A stretch of 64,000 nt of DNA from Oryzisolibacter sp. LB2S (GTDB lineage Bacteria; Pseudomonadota; Gammaproteobacteria; Burkholderiales; Burkholderiaceae_C). The notes beneath the pieces are model-generated. The model ran no database searches, was not told the DNA's origin, and saw only the letters and a list, made by a program, of their open reading frames with translations. Of this stretch, positions 44,015-54,762 are shown piece by piece. A program made the translations under genes and the position numbers. The stretch is taken from positions 1,451,501 to 1,515,500 of the forward strand of contig NZ_CP160388.1 of the NCBI RefSeq assembly GCF_040732315.1, in the 5' to 3' direction. Every line of letters begins with the position of its first letter. Positions within the stretch are counted from its first letter, which is position 1.

Positions 44015-46891
44015 ATGAGCGAGACATCGTCCGTTTACCAAGCCTACCAAGGCAACACTTACCTCTTCGGCGGCAATGCGCCCTATGTCGAGGAGATGTA
44101 CGAGAACTACCTGGCCAACCCCGGTAGCGTGCCCGATTCCTGGCGCGAGTACTTTGACGCACTTCAACATGTGCCCGCCGTCGACGGTAGCGACGCGCGC
44201 GACGTGCCGCACATGCCCGTCATCAATGCCTTTGCCGAGCGCGCCAAGGCCGGCGGCACCAAGGTCGTCGTCGCCAGCACCGACGCTGAAATGGGCCGCA
44301 AGCGCACGGCCGTGCAGCAGCTCATCGCCGCCTACCGCAACGTCGGCGCACGCTGGGCCGATCTCGACCCCTTGAAGCGCGCCGAGCGTCCCCAGATTCC
44401 CGAGCTCGAGCCGTCCTTCTACGGCTTTGCCGATGCCGATCAGGAGACGGTGTTCGACACCAGCAACACCTTCTTCGGCAAGGACAAGATGCCGCTGCGC
44501 GAGCTGCTCAATGCCCTGCGCGAGACCTATTGCGGCACCGTCGGCGCCGAATACATGTACGCCACCGACCAGGTGAAGAAGCGCTGGTGGCAGCAAAAGC
44601 TCGAAAGCATCCGCACCAAGCCGCAGTTCGATGCCGAGAAGAAGAAGCGCATCCTTGACCGTCTCACGGCCGCCGAGGGGCTGGAGCGCTATCTGCACAC
44701 CAAGTACGTGGGCCAGAAGCGCTTCTCGCTCGAAGGGGGCGAGTCCTTCATCGCCGCCATGGACGAGCTGATCCAGGCCGCGGGCGGCAAGGGCGTGCAG
44801 GAAATCGTCATCGGCATGGCCCACCGCGGTCGCCTGAACGTGCTGGTCAACACCCTGGGCAAGATGCCCAAGGAGCTGTTTGCCGAGTTCGACCACACGG
44901 CCCCCGAGGATCTGCCCGCGGGTGACGTGAAGTACCACCAGGGCTTCTCGTCGGATGTCTCCACCCCCGGCGGCCCGGTGCACCTGTCGCTGGCCTTCAA
45001 CCCCTCGCACCTGGAGATCGTCAACCCCGTGGTCGAGGGCTCGGTACGCTCGCGCATGGACCGCCGCGCCGACCCCAAGGGCAAGCAGGTGCTGCCGGTG
45101 CTGGTGCACGGCGACTCGGCCTTCGGCGGCCAGGGCGTGAACCAGGAAACGCTGGCGCTGTCGCAGACCCGTGGCTACACCACGGGCGGCACGGTGCACA
45201 TCATCATCAACAACCAGATCGGCTTTACCACCAGCGACCCGCGCGACCTGCGCTCCACGCTGTACTGCACCGACATCGTGAAGATGATCGAGGCGCCCGT
45301 GCTGCACGTGAACGGCGACGACCCCGAGGCCGTCGCGCTGTGCATGCAGCTGGCGCTGGAGTACCGCATGGAGTTCTCCAACGACGTGGTGGTGGACATC
45401 ATCTGCTATCGCAAGCTGGGCCACAACGAGCAGGACACCCCCATGCTCACCCAGCCGCTGATGTACAAGAAAATCGCGGCCCACCCCGGCACGCGCAAGC
45501 TCTACGCCGACAAGTTGGCAGCGCAAGGTCTGGGCGCGACGCTGGGCGACGACATGGCCAAGGCCTATCGCGCGGCCATGGACGAGGGCAAGCACACCAT
45601 CGACCCGGTGCTGACCAATTTCAAGAGCAAGTACGCCGTGGACTGGAGCCCGTTCCTGGGCAAGACCTGGACCGATGCGGGCGACACCGCCATCCCGCTG
45701 ACCGAGTGGAAGCGCCTGGCCGAGCGCATCACCACCATTCCCGAGAGCGTCACGCCGCACATGCTGGTCAAGAAGGTGCTCGACGACCGCGCCGCCATGG
45801 GCCGCGGTGAGCACAACGTGGACTGGGGCATGGGCGAGCACATGGCCTTTGCATCGCTGGTGGCCAGCGGCTACCCCGTGCGCCTGTCGGGCGAGGACAG
45901 CGGTCGCGGCACGTTCACGCACCGCCATGCCGTGATCCACGACCAGAAGCGCGAGAAGTGGGACGAGGGCACCTACGTGCCGCTGTCGAATGTGGCCGAG
46001 AACCAGGCTCCGTTCACCGTCATCGACTCCATCCTGTCCGAGGAGGCCGTGCTGGCCTACGAATATGGCTACGCCTCCAACGACCCCAACACCCTCGTGA
46101 TCTGGGAGGCGCAGTTCGGTGACTTCGCCAACGGCGCGCAGGTGGTGATCGACCAGTTCATCGCCTCGGGCGAGGTCAAGTGGGGCCGTGTGAACGGCAT
46201 CACGCTGATGCTGCCGCACGGCTACGAGGGCCAGGGCCCCGAGCACAGCTCGGCGCGCCTGGAGCGCTTCATGCAGCTGGCGGCCGACGCCAACATGCAG
46301 ATCGTGCAGCCGACCACGGCGAGCCAGATCTTCCACGTGCTGCGTCGTCAGATGGTGCGCAACCTGCGCAAGCCCCTGGTCATCTTCACGCCCAAGAGCC
46401 TGCTGCGCAACAAGGACGCGACCTCGCCACTGTCCGAGTTCACCAAGGGGGGCTTCCAGACCGTGCTGGGCGAGCGCGACGAGGCGATTGTCAAGAACGC
46501 CGCCAAGGTCAAGCGCGTCATCGCCTGCTCGGGCAAGGTGTACTACGACCTCGTGAAGAAGCGCACCGAGGCCGAGCGCAGCGACGTGGCCATCGTCCGC
46601 GTCGAGCAGCTCTACCCGTTCCCGCACAAGGCCTTTGCGGCCGAGCTCAAGAAGTACCCGAATGCCACCGACATCGTGTGGTGCCAGGACGAGCCGCAGA
46701 ACCAGGGCGCCTGGTTCTTCATCCAGCACAACATCCACGAGAACATGCTCGATGGCCAGAAGCTGGGCTACGCGGGCCGCGCCGCATCGGCATCGCCCGC
46801 CGTCGGCTACGCCCACCTGCACCAGGACCAGCAGAAGGCCTTGATCGAGGCCGCCTTCGCCAAGCTCAAGGGTTTTGTCCTGACCAAGTAA
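44015..46891 (+). CDS. sucA: 2-oxoglutarate dehydrogenase E1 component
   Basis: 958 residues. The E1 subunit decarboxylates 2-oxoglutarate using thiamine diphosphate. Visible are the N-terminal YLFGGNAPYVEEMYENYLAN (E2-binding tail), the active-site VIGMAHRGRLNVLVNTLGK, the ThDP motif region GDSAFGGQGVNQETLALSQT, and the C-terminal RVEQLYPFPHKAFAAELKKY. It opens the sucA-sucB-lpdA cluster, encoding the complete complex of the TCA cycle. Complete. Confidence 0.97.
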   Translation: MSETSSVYQAYQGNTYLFGGNAPYVEEMYENYLANPGSVPDSWREYFDALQHVPAVDGSDARDVPHMPVINAFAERAKAGGTKVVVASTDAEMGRKRTAVQQLIAAYRNVGARWADLDPLKRAERPQIPELEPSFYGFADADQETVFDTSNTFFGKDKMPLRELLNALRETYCGTVGAEYMYATDQVKKRWWQQKLESIRTKPQFDAEKKKRILDRLTAAEGLERYLHTKYVGQKRFSLEGGESFIAAMDELIQAAGGKGVQEIVIGMAHRGRLNVLVNTLGKMPKELFAEFDHTAPEDLPAGDVKYHQGFSSDVSTPGGPVHLSLAFNPSHLEIVNPVVEGSVRSRMDRRADPKGKQVLPVLVHGDSAFGGQGVNQETLALSQTRGYTTGGTVHIIINNQIGFTTSDPRDLRSTLYCTDIVKMIEAPVLHVNGDDPEAVALCMQLALEYRMEFSNDVVVDIICYRKLGHNEQDTPMLTQPLMYKKIAAHPGTRKLYADKLAAQGLGATLGDDMAKAYRAAMDEGKHTIDPVLTNFKSKYAVDWSPFLGKTWTDAGDTAIPLTEWKRLAERITTIPESVTPHMLVKKVLDDRAAMGRGEHNVDWGMGEHMAFASLVASGYPVRLSGEDSGRGTFTHRHAVIHDQKREKWDEGTYVPLSNVAENQAPFTVIDSILSEEAVLAYEYGYASNDPNTLVIWEAQFGDFANGAQVVIDQFIASGEVKWGRVNGITLMLPHGYEGQGPEHSSARLERFMQLAADANMQIVQPTTASQIFHVLRRQMVRNLRKPLVIFTPKSLLRNKDATSPLSEFTKGGFQTVLGERDEAIVKNAAKVKRVIACSGKVYYDLVKKRTEAERSDVAIVRVEQLYPFPHKAFAAELKKYPNATDIVWCQDEPQNQGAWFFIQHNIHENMLDGQKLGYAGRAASASPAVGYAHLHQDQQKALIEAAFAKLKGFVLTK

Positions 46892-46942
46892 GGCCACCCA
46901 CGCGCTCATTCAGAACAGAACACTTTTTGGAAAGATCACAAA

Positions 46943-48199
46943 ATGGCAATCGTAGAAGTCAAGGTTCCGCAGCTGTCCGAGTCCGTGGCCGAGGCCACGC
47001 TGCTGAGCTGGAAGAAGAAGGCCGGCGAGGCCGTCGCCGCCGATGAAATCCTGATCGAGATCGAGACCGACAAGGTCGTGCTCGAGGTGCCCGCCCCCGC
47101 GGGCGGCGTGCTCGCCGAGATCGTGGTGGGCGACGGTGGCACCGTGGTCGCCGAGCAGCTCATCGCCAAGATCGACACCGAGGCCGTGGCCGGCGCGGCC
47201 GCCCCGGCGGCGGCCCCCGCGCCCGCAGCCGCTGCCGCAGCCCCCGTGGCCGCCGCAGCGCCCGCGGCCGGTGGCAACAAGGCTGGCGTGGCCATGCCCG
47301 CGGCCGCCAAGATCCTGGCCGAGAACAACCTGTCCGCCGGCGCCGTGGCCGGCACCGGCAAGGATGGCCGCGTGACCAAGGGCGACGCCCTGGCTGCCGT
47401 GGCCGGTGGCGTGAAGTCCACCGCCGCCGTCATCCCCACGGGCGTGCCGACCAAGGCGCTGCCGCAGGTGGCCGTACCGGCGGCGCTGGACCTGGGCGAT
47501 CGCCCCGAGCAGCGCGTGCCCATGAGCCGCCTGCGTGCGCGTATTGCCGAGCGCCTGCTGCAGTCGCAGTCCACCAACGCCATCCTGACCACCTTCAACG
47601 AGGTCAACATGGCGCCTGTGATGGACCTGCGCAAGAAGTTCCAGGACGCCTTCACCAAGGAGCATGGCGTCAAGCTCGGCTTCATGTCCTTCTTCGTGAA
47701 GGCCGCCGTGCACGCCCTCAAGAAGTATCCGGTGCTCAACGCCTCGGTCGACGGCAACGACATCGTCTACCACGGCTACTTCGACATCGGCATCGCCGTG
47801 GGCTCGCCGCGCGGTCTGGTCGTGCCGATTCTGCGCAATGCCGATCAGATGAGCTTTGCCGACATCGAGAAGAAGATCGCCGAGTTCGGCAAGAAGGCCG
47901 CGGAAGGCAAGCTGGGCATCGAGGAGATGACCGGCGGCACCTTCTCGATCTCCAACGGCGGCACCTTCGGTTCGATGATGTCCACCCCCATCATCAACCC
48001 GCCGCAGTCGGCCATTCTGGGCGTGCACGCCACCAAGGACCGTGCCGTGGTCGAGAACGGCCAGGTCGTGGTGCGCCCCATGAACTACCTGGCCATGAGC
48101 TACGACCACCGCATCATCGACGGCCGCGAGGCCGTGCTGGGTCTGGTGGCCATGAAGGACGCGCTGGAGGATCCCTCGCGCCTGCTGTTCGACCTGTAA
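46943..48199 (+). CDS. sucB: Dihydrolipoyllysine succinyltransferase (2-oxoglutarate dehydrogenase E2)
   Basis: 418 residues. One N-terminal lipoyl domain with the lipoylated Lys44 in ETDKVVLEV, an Ala/Pro-rich linker, a peripheral subunit-binding domain ([20 protein letters not shown]), and the catalytic domain with the [12 protein letters not shown] active-site motif. It transfers the succinyl group to CoA and forms the core of the complex. It starts 51 bases after sucA. Confidence 0.97.
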   Translation: MAIVEVKVPQLSESVAEATLLSWKKKAGEAVAADEILIEIETDKVVLEVPAPAGGVLAEIVVGDGGTVVAEQLIAKIDTEAVAGAAAPAAAPAPAAAAAAPVAAAAPAAGGNKAGVAMPAAAKILAENNLSAGAVAGTGKDGRVTKGDALAAVAGGVKSTAAVIPTGVPTKALPQVAVPAALDLGDRPEQRVPMSRLRARIAERLLQSQSTNAILTTFNEVNMAPVMDLRKKFQDAFTKEHGVKLGFMSFFVKAAVHALKKYPVLNASVDGNDIVYHGYFDIGIAVGSPRGLVVPILRNADQMSFADIEKKIAEFGKKAAEGKLGIEEMTGGTFSISNGGTFGSMMSTPIINPPQSAILGVHATKDRAVVENGQVVVRPMNYLAMSYDHRIIDGREAVLGLVAMKDALEDPSRLLFDL

Positions 48200-48227
48200 T
48201 CCCGACCGGGTTTACCAATCCTTCAAG

Positions 48228-48262
48228 ACCCACCCTCGGCATGGCCCTGCGGTGGGTTTTTT
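48228..48262 (+). terminator. Terminator-like hairpin between sucB and lpdA
   Basis: Arms ACCCACC and GGTGGGT (7 bp, 16-base loop) followed by a T-run, 28 bases past the sucB stop and only 25 bases before lpdA. It may partly uncouple lpdA expression from sucAB. Confidence 0.6.
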
Positions 48263-48286
48263 CAACCCAACACAAGCATTTACACC

Positions 48287-49714
<1,428 letters not shown>

Positions 49715-49725
49715 TGAATTGAGGT

Positions 49726-49775
49726 AAAAATGGCTGCCAGCGCTTGTGTGTCAAGCGCTGGTAGCTATTGTTTTT
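49726..49775. repeat. Dispersed repeat copy between lpdA and zapE
   Basis: The cleanest dyad of the family: AAAATGGCTGCCAGCGCTTG then TGTGTCAAGCGCTGGTAGCT and ATTGTTTTT. The arms CCAGCGCTTG and CAAGCGCTGG are perfect complements around TGTGT, so it can form a strong hairpin. Confidence 0.85.
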
Positions 49776-49791
49776 ATATCAAGGATATCCG

Positions 49792-50889
49792 GTGAACGTC
49801 AGGCAGGCCTACGAGGCGGAGCTCGCCGCCAAGGGTTTCAAGAGCGACCCGGCGCAGCTGCGCGCGGTCGATGCGCTGGAGCGCTGCGCCCAGGAGTGGA
49901 GCCACTACAAGAGCCGACGCTCCAACGCGCTCAAGAAGCTCATCAACCATCCCGAGATCCCCCGCGGCGTCTACATGTACGGCGGGGTGGGGCGGGGCAA
50001 GAGCTTTCTCATGGACTGCTTCTTCAACGCCGTGCCCCTGAAGCGCAAGGTGCGACTGCACTTTCACGAATTCATGCGCGAGGTGCACCGCGAGCTCGCC
50101 GGCCTGCAGGGCACGCAGAACCCGCTCGACGCCCTGGGCGCCAACATCGCCAAGCGCTACAAGCTGATCTGCTTCGACGAGTTCCACGTGGCGGACGTGA
50201 CCGACGCCATGATCCTGCACCGCCTGCTCGTGGCGCTGTTCGACAACGGCGTGGGCTTCGTCACCACCAGCAACTTCAGGCCCGACGAGCTCTACCCCGA
50301 CGGCCTGCACCGCGACCGCATCCTGCCCGCCATTGCGCTGCTGAACGAGCGCATGGAGGTGGTCAACGTGGACAACGGCACCGACTACCGTCGCCGCACG
50401 CTGGAAAACGCCAAGCTCTACCACTGCCCGCTGGGCCCCGAGGCCGACGCCGCCCTGGCGCAGACCTTCGATCAGCTCGCCGAGGTGCATGACGAAGACC
50501 CGGTGCTGCACATCGAGAACCGCGAGATCCGCGCCCTGCGGCGCGCAGGCGGCGTGGTGTGGTTCGACTTTCGCGAGCTCTGCATGGGCCCGCGCTCGCA
50601 GAACGACTATCTCGAGATCGCCACGCAGTTCCACACCGTGCTGCTCTCGGGCGTACCCTATATGCCGGTCAACATGGCATCGCCCGCGCGGCGCTTCACC
50701 TGGCTCGTGGACGTGCTCTACGACCGGCGCGTCAAGCTCATCGTCTCGGCGGCCGTGCCGCCCGAGGAGCTCTACACCGAAGGGCCTCTGGCCCATGAAT
50801 TCCCACGCACTGTCTCGCGCCTGCAGGAGATGCAATCCAAGGAATACCTGCAGCTCGAGCGGCGTGTCGTGGATACGGGGTTGACCTGA
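49792..50889 (+). CDS. zapE: Cell division protein ZapE (AFG1-like ATPase)
   Basis: 365 residues of the AFG1/ZapE family. Walker A GGVGRGKSF, Walker B LICFDEFHVADV, and sensor region GVGFVTTSNFRPDELYPDG are intact. ZapE acts at the constricting Z-ring in E. coli. The start is taken as GTG at 49792 (VNVRQAYEAE) with AAGGA 8 bases upstream; an ATG at 49768 would begin inside the repeat. Its stop overlaps the next ATG by one base. Confidence 0.93.
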   Translation: MNVRQAYEAELAAKGFKSDPAQLRAVDALERCAQEWSHYKSRRSNALKKLINHPEIPRGVYMYGGVGRGKSFLMDCFFNAVPLKRKVRLHFHEFMREVHRELAGLQGTQNPLDALGANIAKRYKLICFDEFHVADVTDAMILHRLLVALFDNGVGFVTTSNFRPDELYPDGLHRDRILPAIALLNERMEVVNVDNGTDYRRRTLENAKLYHCPLGPEADAALAQTFDQLAEVHDEDPVLHIENREIRALRRAGGVVWFDFRELCMGPRSQNDYLEIATQFHTVLLSGVPYMPVNMASPARRFTWLVDVLYDRRVKLIVSAAVPPEELYTEGPLAHEFPRTVSRLQEMQSKEYLQLERRVVDTGLT

Positions 50890-51569
50890 TGTCAGCGCAT
50901 TCTCGCCAACGATTTCGTTGCTGGGCCTTGGCCCTGGGCCTGGCCTGCGGACTGTGGCAGCAGGCCTGGGCGCAGACACCCGCGCCCACGCCCGACCCTG
51001 TCTCGCAGGAGGCGCAGCAGCAACGCCAGGCGCGCCGCGCGCAGATCGCGGCCGAGCGCCAGACGCTGCAGACGCAGCTGGGCAGGGACGAGCAGGCCTG
51101 CTACCAGCAGTTCGCCGTGCACGACTGCCTGCGCGCGGCGCGCACCAAGGCGCGCACGGCCGAGAACCAGCTGCGCCGCGAGGAACTGCGGCTCGATGAG
51201 GACGAGCGCCGTGAAAAGGCCGCCGAGCGCCTGCGCGCGATCGAGCAGCGCGAGCGCGAGCAGCAGCAGGATCTGCAATCGGGCAGCAGACCGCCGCCCA
51301 TGCAGGCCACCGAGCGCGGCGATGCGCAGACCCGTGCGCAGCAGGCGCGTGAGCGTGCCCAGCAGCAGCAGCGCCACAACGCCGGCCATGCGGCCGACCT
51401 GCAACAACGCGAGCAACAGCTGCGGCAGCAGGTGCCCGAGGCGCGTCAGCGCTACGACGCCAAGCAGCAGAAGGCGCGCGAGCGCCGGGCGCAGCGCGAG
51501 CGCGAAAAGGAGCAGGAGGCGGCCTCGGGCCGCAAACCGGCCGCGCCGCTGCCCGAGCCCGCGCCCTGA
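50889..51569 (+). CDS. Periplasmic Arg/Gln-rich coiled-coil protein of unknown function
   Basis: 226 residues. The signal peptide (RCWALALGLACGLWQQAWAQ) is followed by an almost entirely helical, charged mature part (EEAQQQRQARRAQIAAERQT-like runs; REREQQQDLQ) with two cysteines (ACYQQFAVHDCLRAA). Composition points to an elongated coiled coil in the periplasm. No named family recognised. It overlaps zapE by one base, so the two are co-translated. Confidence 0.8.
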   Translation: MSAHSRQRFRCWALALGLACGLWQQAWAQTPAPTPDPVSQEAQQQRQARRAQIAAERQTLQTQLGRDEQACYQQFAVHDCLRAARTKARTAENQLRREELRLDEDERREKAAERLRAIEQREREQQQDLQSGSRPPPMQATERGDAQTRAQQARERAQQQQRHNAGHAADLQQREQQLRQQVPEARQRYDAKQQKARERRAQREREKEQEAASGRKPAAPLPEPAP

Positions 51570-52382
51570 TCAGTTCGAGAGCGAGAACTGCGGCTGCTGT
51601 GCAAACATGGGCGGGCGCTTTTCCTCTTTCGGCGCCTCGATTTTCACGACTACCAGCGACAGGTTGTCCCCGCCGCCGCGAGCGCGCGTGCGCGCCTTGT
51701 CGATGAGGAACTCGGTGGCCTCGCGCGGGCTGAGCGAATCGAGCACCGACGCCAGCTCCGCCGGTGTGAAGTAGTGCCACACCCCGTCGCTGCAGGCCAG
51801 CAGCACATCGCCGGGCCGCAGCTGCGGGATATGGTGGGCGGCGACCGGCGGGTCGCTCTCCGCGCCCAGGCAGCCGATCAGGATGTTGGCATGGGGGTGG
51901 TCGTTGGCCTCGGCCTCGGTCAGTTCGCCGCGATCGACCAGGGCCTGGACATAGGAATGGTCCGCCGTGCGGTGCAGCAGCCGGCCGTCCTGAAAGTGGT
52001 AGATGCGCGAATCCCCGGCATGGACCCAGTGGCAGTCGCCCCGCGGGTTGATGAGAAAGGCGGCAATGGTGCTGTGCGGCTCCTGCTCGGCCGAGATGGC
52101 CGTCAGGCGGATCACGATATGGGATTCCTGCACGATGTGCCGCAGCAGCGTCGCGCCGTCGTCGGTGTCGGGTGCGTAACTGTCGAACAGCTGGCGCGAG
52201 GTCATCATCACCTGGTCCGAGGCCTTGCGACCGCCGCTGCGACCGCCCATGCCATCGGCCACCACGCCGAGCACGCAGCCGTTGACGCGCGGGTGGGGCA
52301 GCAGGATGACCTGATCCTGCTGGTAGTCTCGGTCACCCTTGTGGATGCCGGTCGAGGCGATGAGGCGAAACGCTTGGGTCAT
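51570..52382 (-). CDS. PP2C-family serine/threonine protein phosphatase
   Basis: 270 residues. The metal-binding Asp motifs of PP2C are present: GDRDYQQDQVILL, LGVVADGMGG, WVHAGDSRIYHF, LLACSDGVWHYF, and the final GGGDNLSLVVV. It would remove phosphate from Ser/Thr in cytoplasmic targets. The start at 52382 (MTQAFRLIAS) is preferred over an upstream in-frame ATG. Its stop is directly next to the stop of the convergent coiled-coil gene. The partner kinase is not in the window. Confidence 0.93.
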   Translation of the reverse strand: MTQAFRLIASTGIHKGDRDYQQDQVILLPHPRVNGCVLGVVADGMGGRSGGRKASDQVMMTSRQLFDSYAPDTDDGATLLRHIVQESHIVIRLTAISAEQEPHSTIAAFLINPRGDCHWVHAGDSRIYHFQDGRLLHRTADHSYVQALVDRGELTEAEANDHPHANILIGCLGAESDPPVAAHHIPQLRPGDVLLACSDGVWHYFTPAELASVLDSLSPREATEFLIDKARTRARGGGDNLSLVVVKIEAPKEEKRPPMFAQQPQFSLSN

Positions 52383-52500
52383 GGAAGATGCCGGGTGCGG
52401 ACGCGGCCCTGGCGGGCTGCTGCAGTCGTGTGGCACGTATTATCGTCAACCGCTGCCGCCGTCGGCAGCCCGCCGTCGGGCCGAGCCGTGAACAAGCGCC

Positions 52501-54762
52501 ATGCCCGGTGATTTCATCGCTTCCATGACCTTGAACGATCTCGTTGCCGGGGTGTTTGCGCCCGGCGGGGCCCTGGCCCGCGTGCAGTCGCGTTACCGAC
52601 CACGGCCCCAGCAGCAGGCCATGGCACAGGCCGTGGCCGACGCCATCCGCACGCGCACTCCGCTGGTGGTGGAGGCGGGCACGGGTGTGGGCAAGACCTT
52701 CGCCTATTTGGTGCCGGCATTGCTCAGCGGCGAGCGCGTGCTCATCTCCACCGCCACCCGTGCCCTGCAGGACCAGCTGCATGGGCGCGACCTTCCCCTG
52801 CTGCTGCGGGCGCTGGCATTGCCGCTGCGCACGACCATGCTCAAGGGGCGAGGCAGCTACCTGTGCCTGCATCGCCTGGATCTGGCGCGCCTGGGGCCCC
52901 AGGCTTCACCCTCGGACGCTCTGGCTGCAGAGCTAGGAGGCTGTCGGGCTTGGAGCGCCGAAAGCGAAAATCGGCCCCAGCGAGACCAGTTTTTGCCGGA
53001 TTTGCAGCCCAATAGCCGAGCTATTGGGCAAAAAGCCGGTGAAAAATGGGCCGCTGCGGTCGATTTGCAGCCGGCGATTTCCAAGTCTGACAGCCTCCTA
53101 GAGCACGTGGAGCGCTGGGCCCAAGCCACGCAGACCGGTGACCTGGCCGAGCTCTCCGGGCTCGACGAACGCTCGCCCACCATTGCGCGGGTGACTTCCA
53201 CCAGCGACAACTGCCTGGGCCATGCCTGTCCGCGCTTTGCGCAATGCCATGTGTACCAGGCCCGGCGCGCGGCCATGTCGGCCGATGTGGTGGTCATCAA
53301 CCACCACCTGTTCTTTGCCGATCTGGCGTTGCGCCGCTCGGGCATGGGGCCATGGCTGCCCGACGCGGGCCTCGTGGTCTTCGACGAGGCGCACCGGCTC
53401 ATGGACACGGCGGCGCAGTTCCTGGGCGTGCACTGGAGCGGGAGCGAGTTGCTGGAGCTGGGCCAGGACCTGTTTGCCGCCGGCCTGCGTCATGCGCGCG
53501 GGCTGGCCGACTGGCAGGCGCTGCGCGAAGCCCTGCGCGGCGCGGCCCGCGCGCTGCGGCGGGCCGCCGGGCCGGCAGATACACAGGCGCAGGATGATGA
53601 GACCGTGCAGCTGGCCTGGGCCGGCGAGGCGCCAGACGGTGTGGATGTCGCGCGCTGGCAGGCCGCACAGCAGACCGTCGTCGATGCGCTGCGCCGCGCC
53701 CTGGCCGCCCTCGATGGCCTGACCTGCCAGGCGCCCGAGCTGGCCCACCTGCATGCACGCACCGTGGCGCTTCTGCAGCGCCTTCAGCATTTCTCCGAGG
53801 CGGGGTCGGCCGATTGCGTGCGCTGGCTGGAGCGGGGTGGCATGCCGCGCATGCACGAATCGCCGCTCGACCTGGCGCCGGCGCTGCGCCCCCTGTGGGG
53901 CAGGCCCGACCCCGATGCGGAGGCCTGGGACGAGGAGGGCGAATCACCGGAACGGTCGCCAGCCTTGTCCGGGCGCGGCTGGGTGTTCACCTCGGCCACG
54001 CTGGGCGCGGACAGCGCGCTGGGCTGGTTCACCGACGCCTGTGCGCTCGAGGATGCGCGCACCCTGTGCCTGGACAGCCCGTTCGACCATGCGCGCCAGG
54101 CGGCGCTCCATGTGCCCCAGCACCTGCCTGCCGTCGGCGATGCGGGGCACAGCGAGCAGCTGGCTCATTGGGTGGCGGATGCTGCCGAGCGCCTGGGCGG
54201 GCGCACCCTGGTGCTGACGACCAGTCTGCGCGCATTGCAGATCATTGGTCAGGTCTTGCAGCGCCGCCTTGCGGCCACGGGCGGCATCGAGGTGCTGGTA
54301 CAGGGCCAGGCGCCCCGGCGCCACATCATGGAGCGGTTTCGTGCGCCCGCGGCGGCCACTGGCCATGTGCTCGTGGGTTCGGCCAGCTTCTGGGAGGGCT
54401 TTGACGTGCCGGGCGATGCGCTGCAGCTGCTCGTCATCGACAGGCTGCCATTCCCGTCGCCGGGTGATCCGCTGGTCGAGGCCCGGGGCAGGCGGCTGCA
54501 GCAGCAGGGGCGCAGCGCCTTTCGTGACCTGGCCCTGCCCGCCGCGGCGGTGGCGCTCAGGCAGGGCGTCGGACGTCTGATACGCAGCGAGACGGATAGG
54601 GGTGTGCTGGTCGTGGCCGATCAGCGCCTGCTGCGCATGGGCTATGGCAAGCGGCTGCTGCGGGCGCTGCCGCCCATGCGTCAGCTGGCCACGCAGCAGG
54701 AGTTCGAGGCGGCGCTCGACGCGCTCACCAGAACTTCCACCAGGGATTTTCCTGGGTCTTGA
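52501..54762 (+). CDS. DinG/YoaA-type ATP-dependent DNA helicase carrying an in-frame repeat insertion
   Basis: 753 residues of the XPD-like superfamily 2 helicases. Walker A AGTGVGKTFAYL, an Fe-S domain with Cys in RGSYLCLHRL and CLGHACPRFAQC, DEAH in VVFDEAHRLMDT, and the C-terminal motifs GSASFWEGFDVPGD and QGVGRLIRSETDRG are all visible. It unwinds damaged or R-loop DNA in relatives. A 165-bp palindromic element (52936-53100) is inserted in frame between the first and second Fe-S cysteines, adding 55 residues. Whether the cluster and activity survive is unknown. The last 38 bases overlap bamD tail to tail. Confidence 0.88.
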   Translation: MPGDFIASMTLNDLVAGVFAPGGALARVQSRYRPRPQQQAMAQAVADAIRTRTPLVVEAGTGVGKTFAYLVPALLSGERVLISTATRALQDQLHGRDLPLLLRALALPLRTTMLKGRGSYLCLHRLDLARLGPQASPSDALAAELGGCRAWSAESENRPQRDQFLPDLQPNSRAIGQKAGEKWAAAVDLQPAISKSDSLLEHVERWAQATQTGDLAELSGLDERSPTIARVTSTSDNCLGHACPRFAQCHVYQARRAAMSADVVVINHHLFFADLALRRSGMGPWLPDAGLVVFDEAHRLMDTAAQFLGVHWSGSELLELGQDLFAAGLRHARGLADWQALREALRGAARALRRAAGPADTQAQDDETVQLAWAGEAPDGVDVARWQAAQQTVVDALRRALAALDGLTCQAPELAHLHARTVALLQRLQHFSEAGSADCVRWLERGGMPRMHESPLDLAPALRPLWGRPDPDAEAWDEEGESPERSPALSGRGWVFTSATLGADSALGWFTDACALEDARTLCLDSPFDHARQAALHVPQHLPAVGDAGHSEQLAHWVADAAERLGGRTLVLTTSLRALQIIGQVLQRRLAATGGIEVLVQGQAPRRHIMERFRAPAAATGHVLVGSASFWEGFDVPGDALQLLVIDRLPFPSPGDPLVEARGRRLQQQGRSAFRDLALPAAAVALRQGVGRLIRSETDRGVLVVADQRLLRMGYGKRLLRALPPMRQLATQQEFEAALDALTRTSTRDFPGS
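52936..53100. repeat. 165-bp MITE-like palindromic insertion inside the helicase gene
   Basis: The ends are inverted: GGAGGCTGTCGGGCTTGGA at the left and TCCAAGTCTGACAGCCTCC at the right (one mismatch in the outer block), each bordered by TA (52934-52935 and 53099-53100). A second perfect internal hairpin GCCCAATAGC-CGA-GCTATTGGGC lies at the centre (53008-53030). The length with one TA is 165, a multiple of three, and no stop is introduced. No transposase is encoded. Confidence 0.85.

Noticed and set aside
43970..46909. 979-codon open frame opposite sucA
   Set aside because: Antisense shadow of an unmistakable core gene; low-complexity His/Val/Gly-rich translation.
52936..53100. A novel protein domain in the helicase
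   Set aside because: The nucleotide palindrome and TA borders show that it is an inserted repeat, not an evolved domain.
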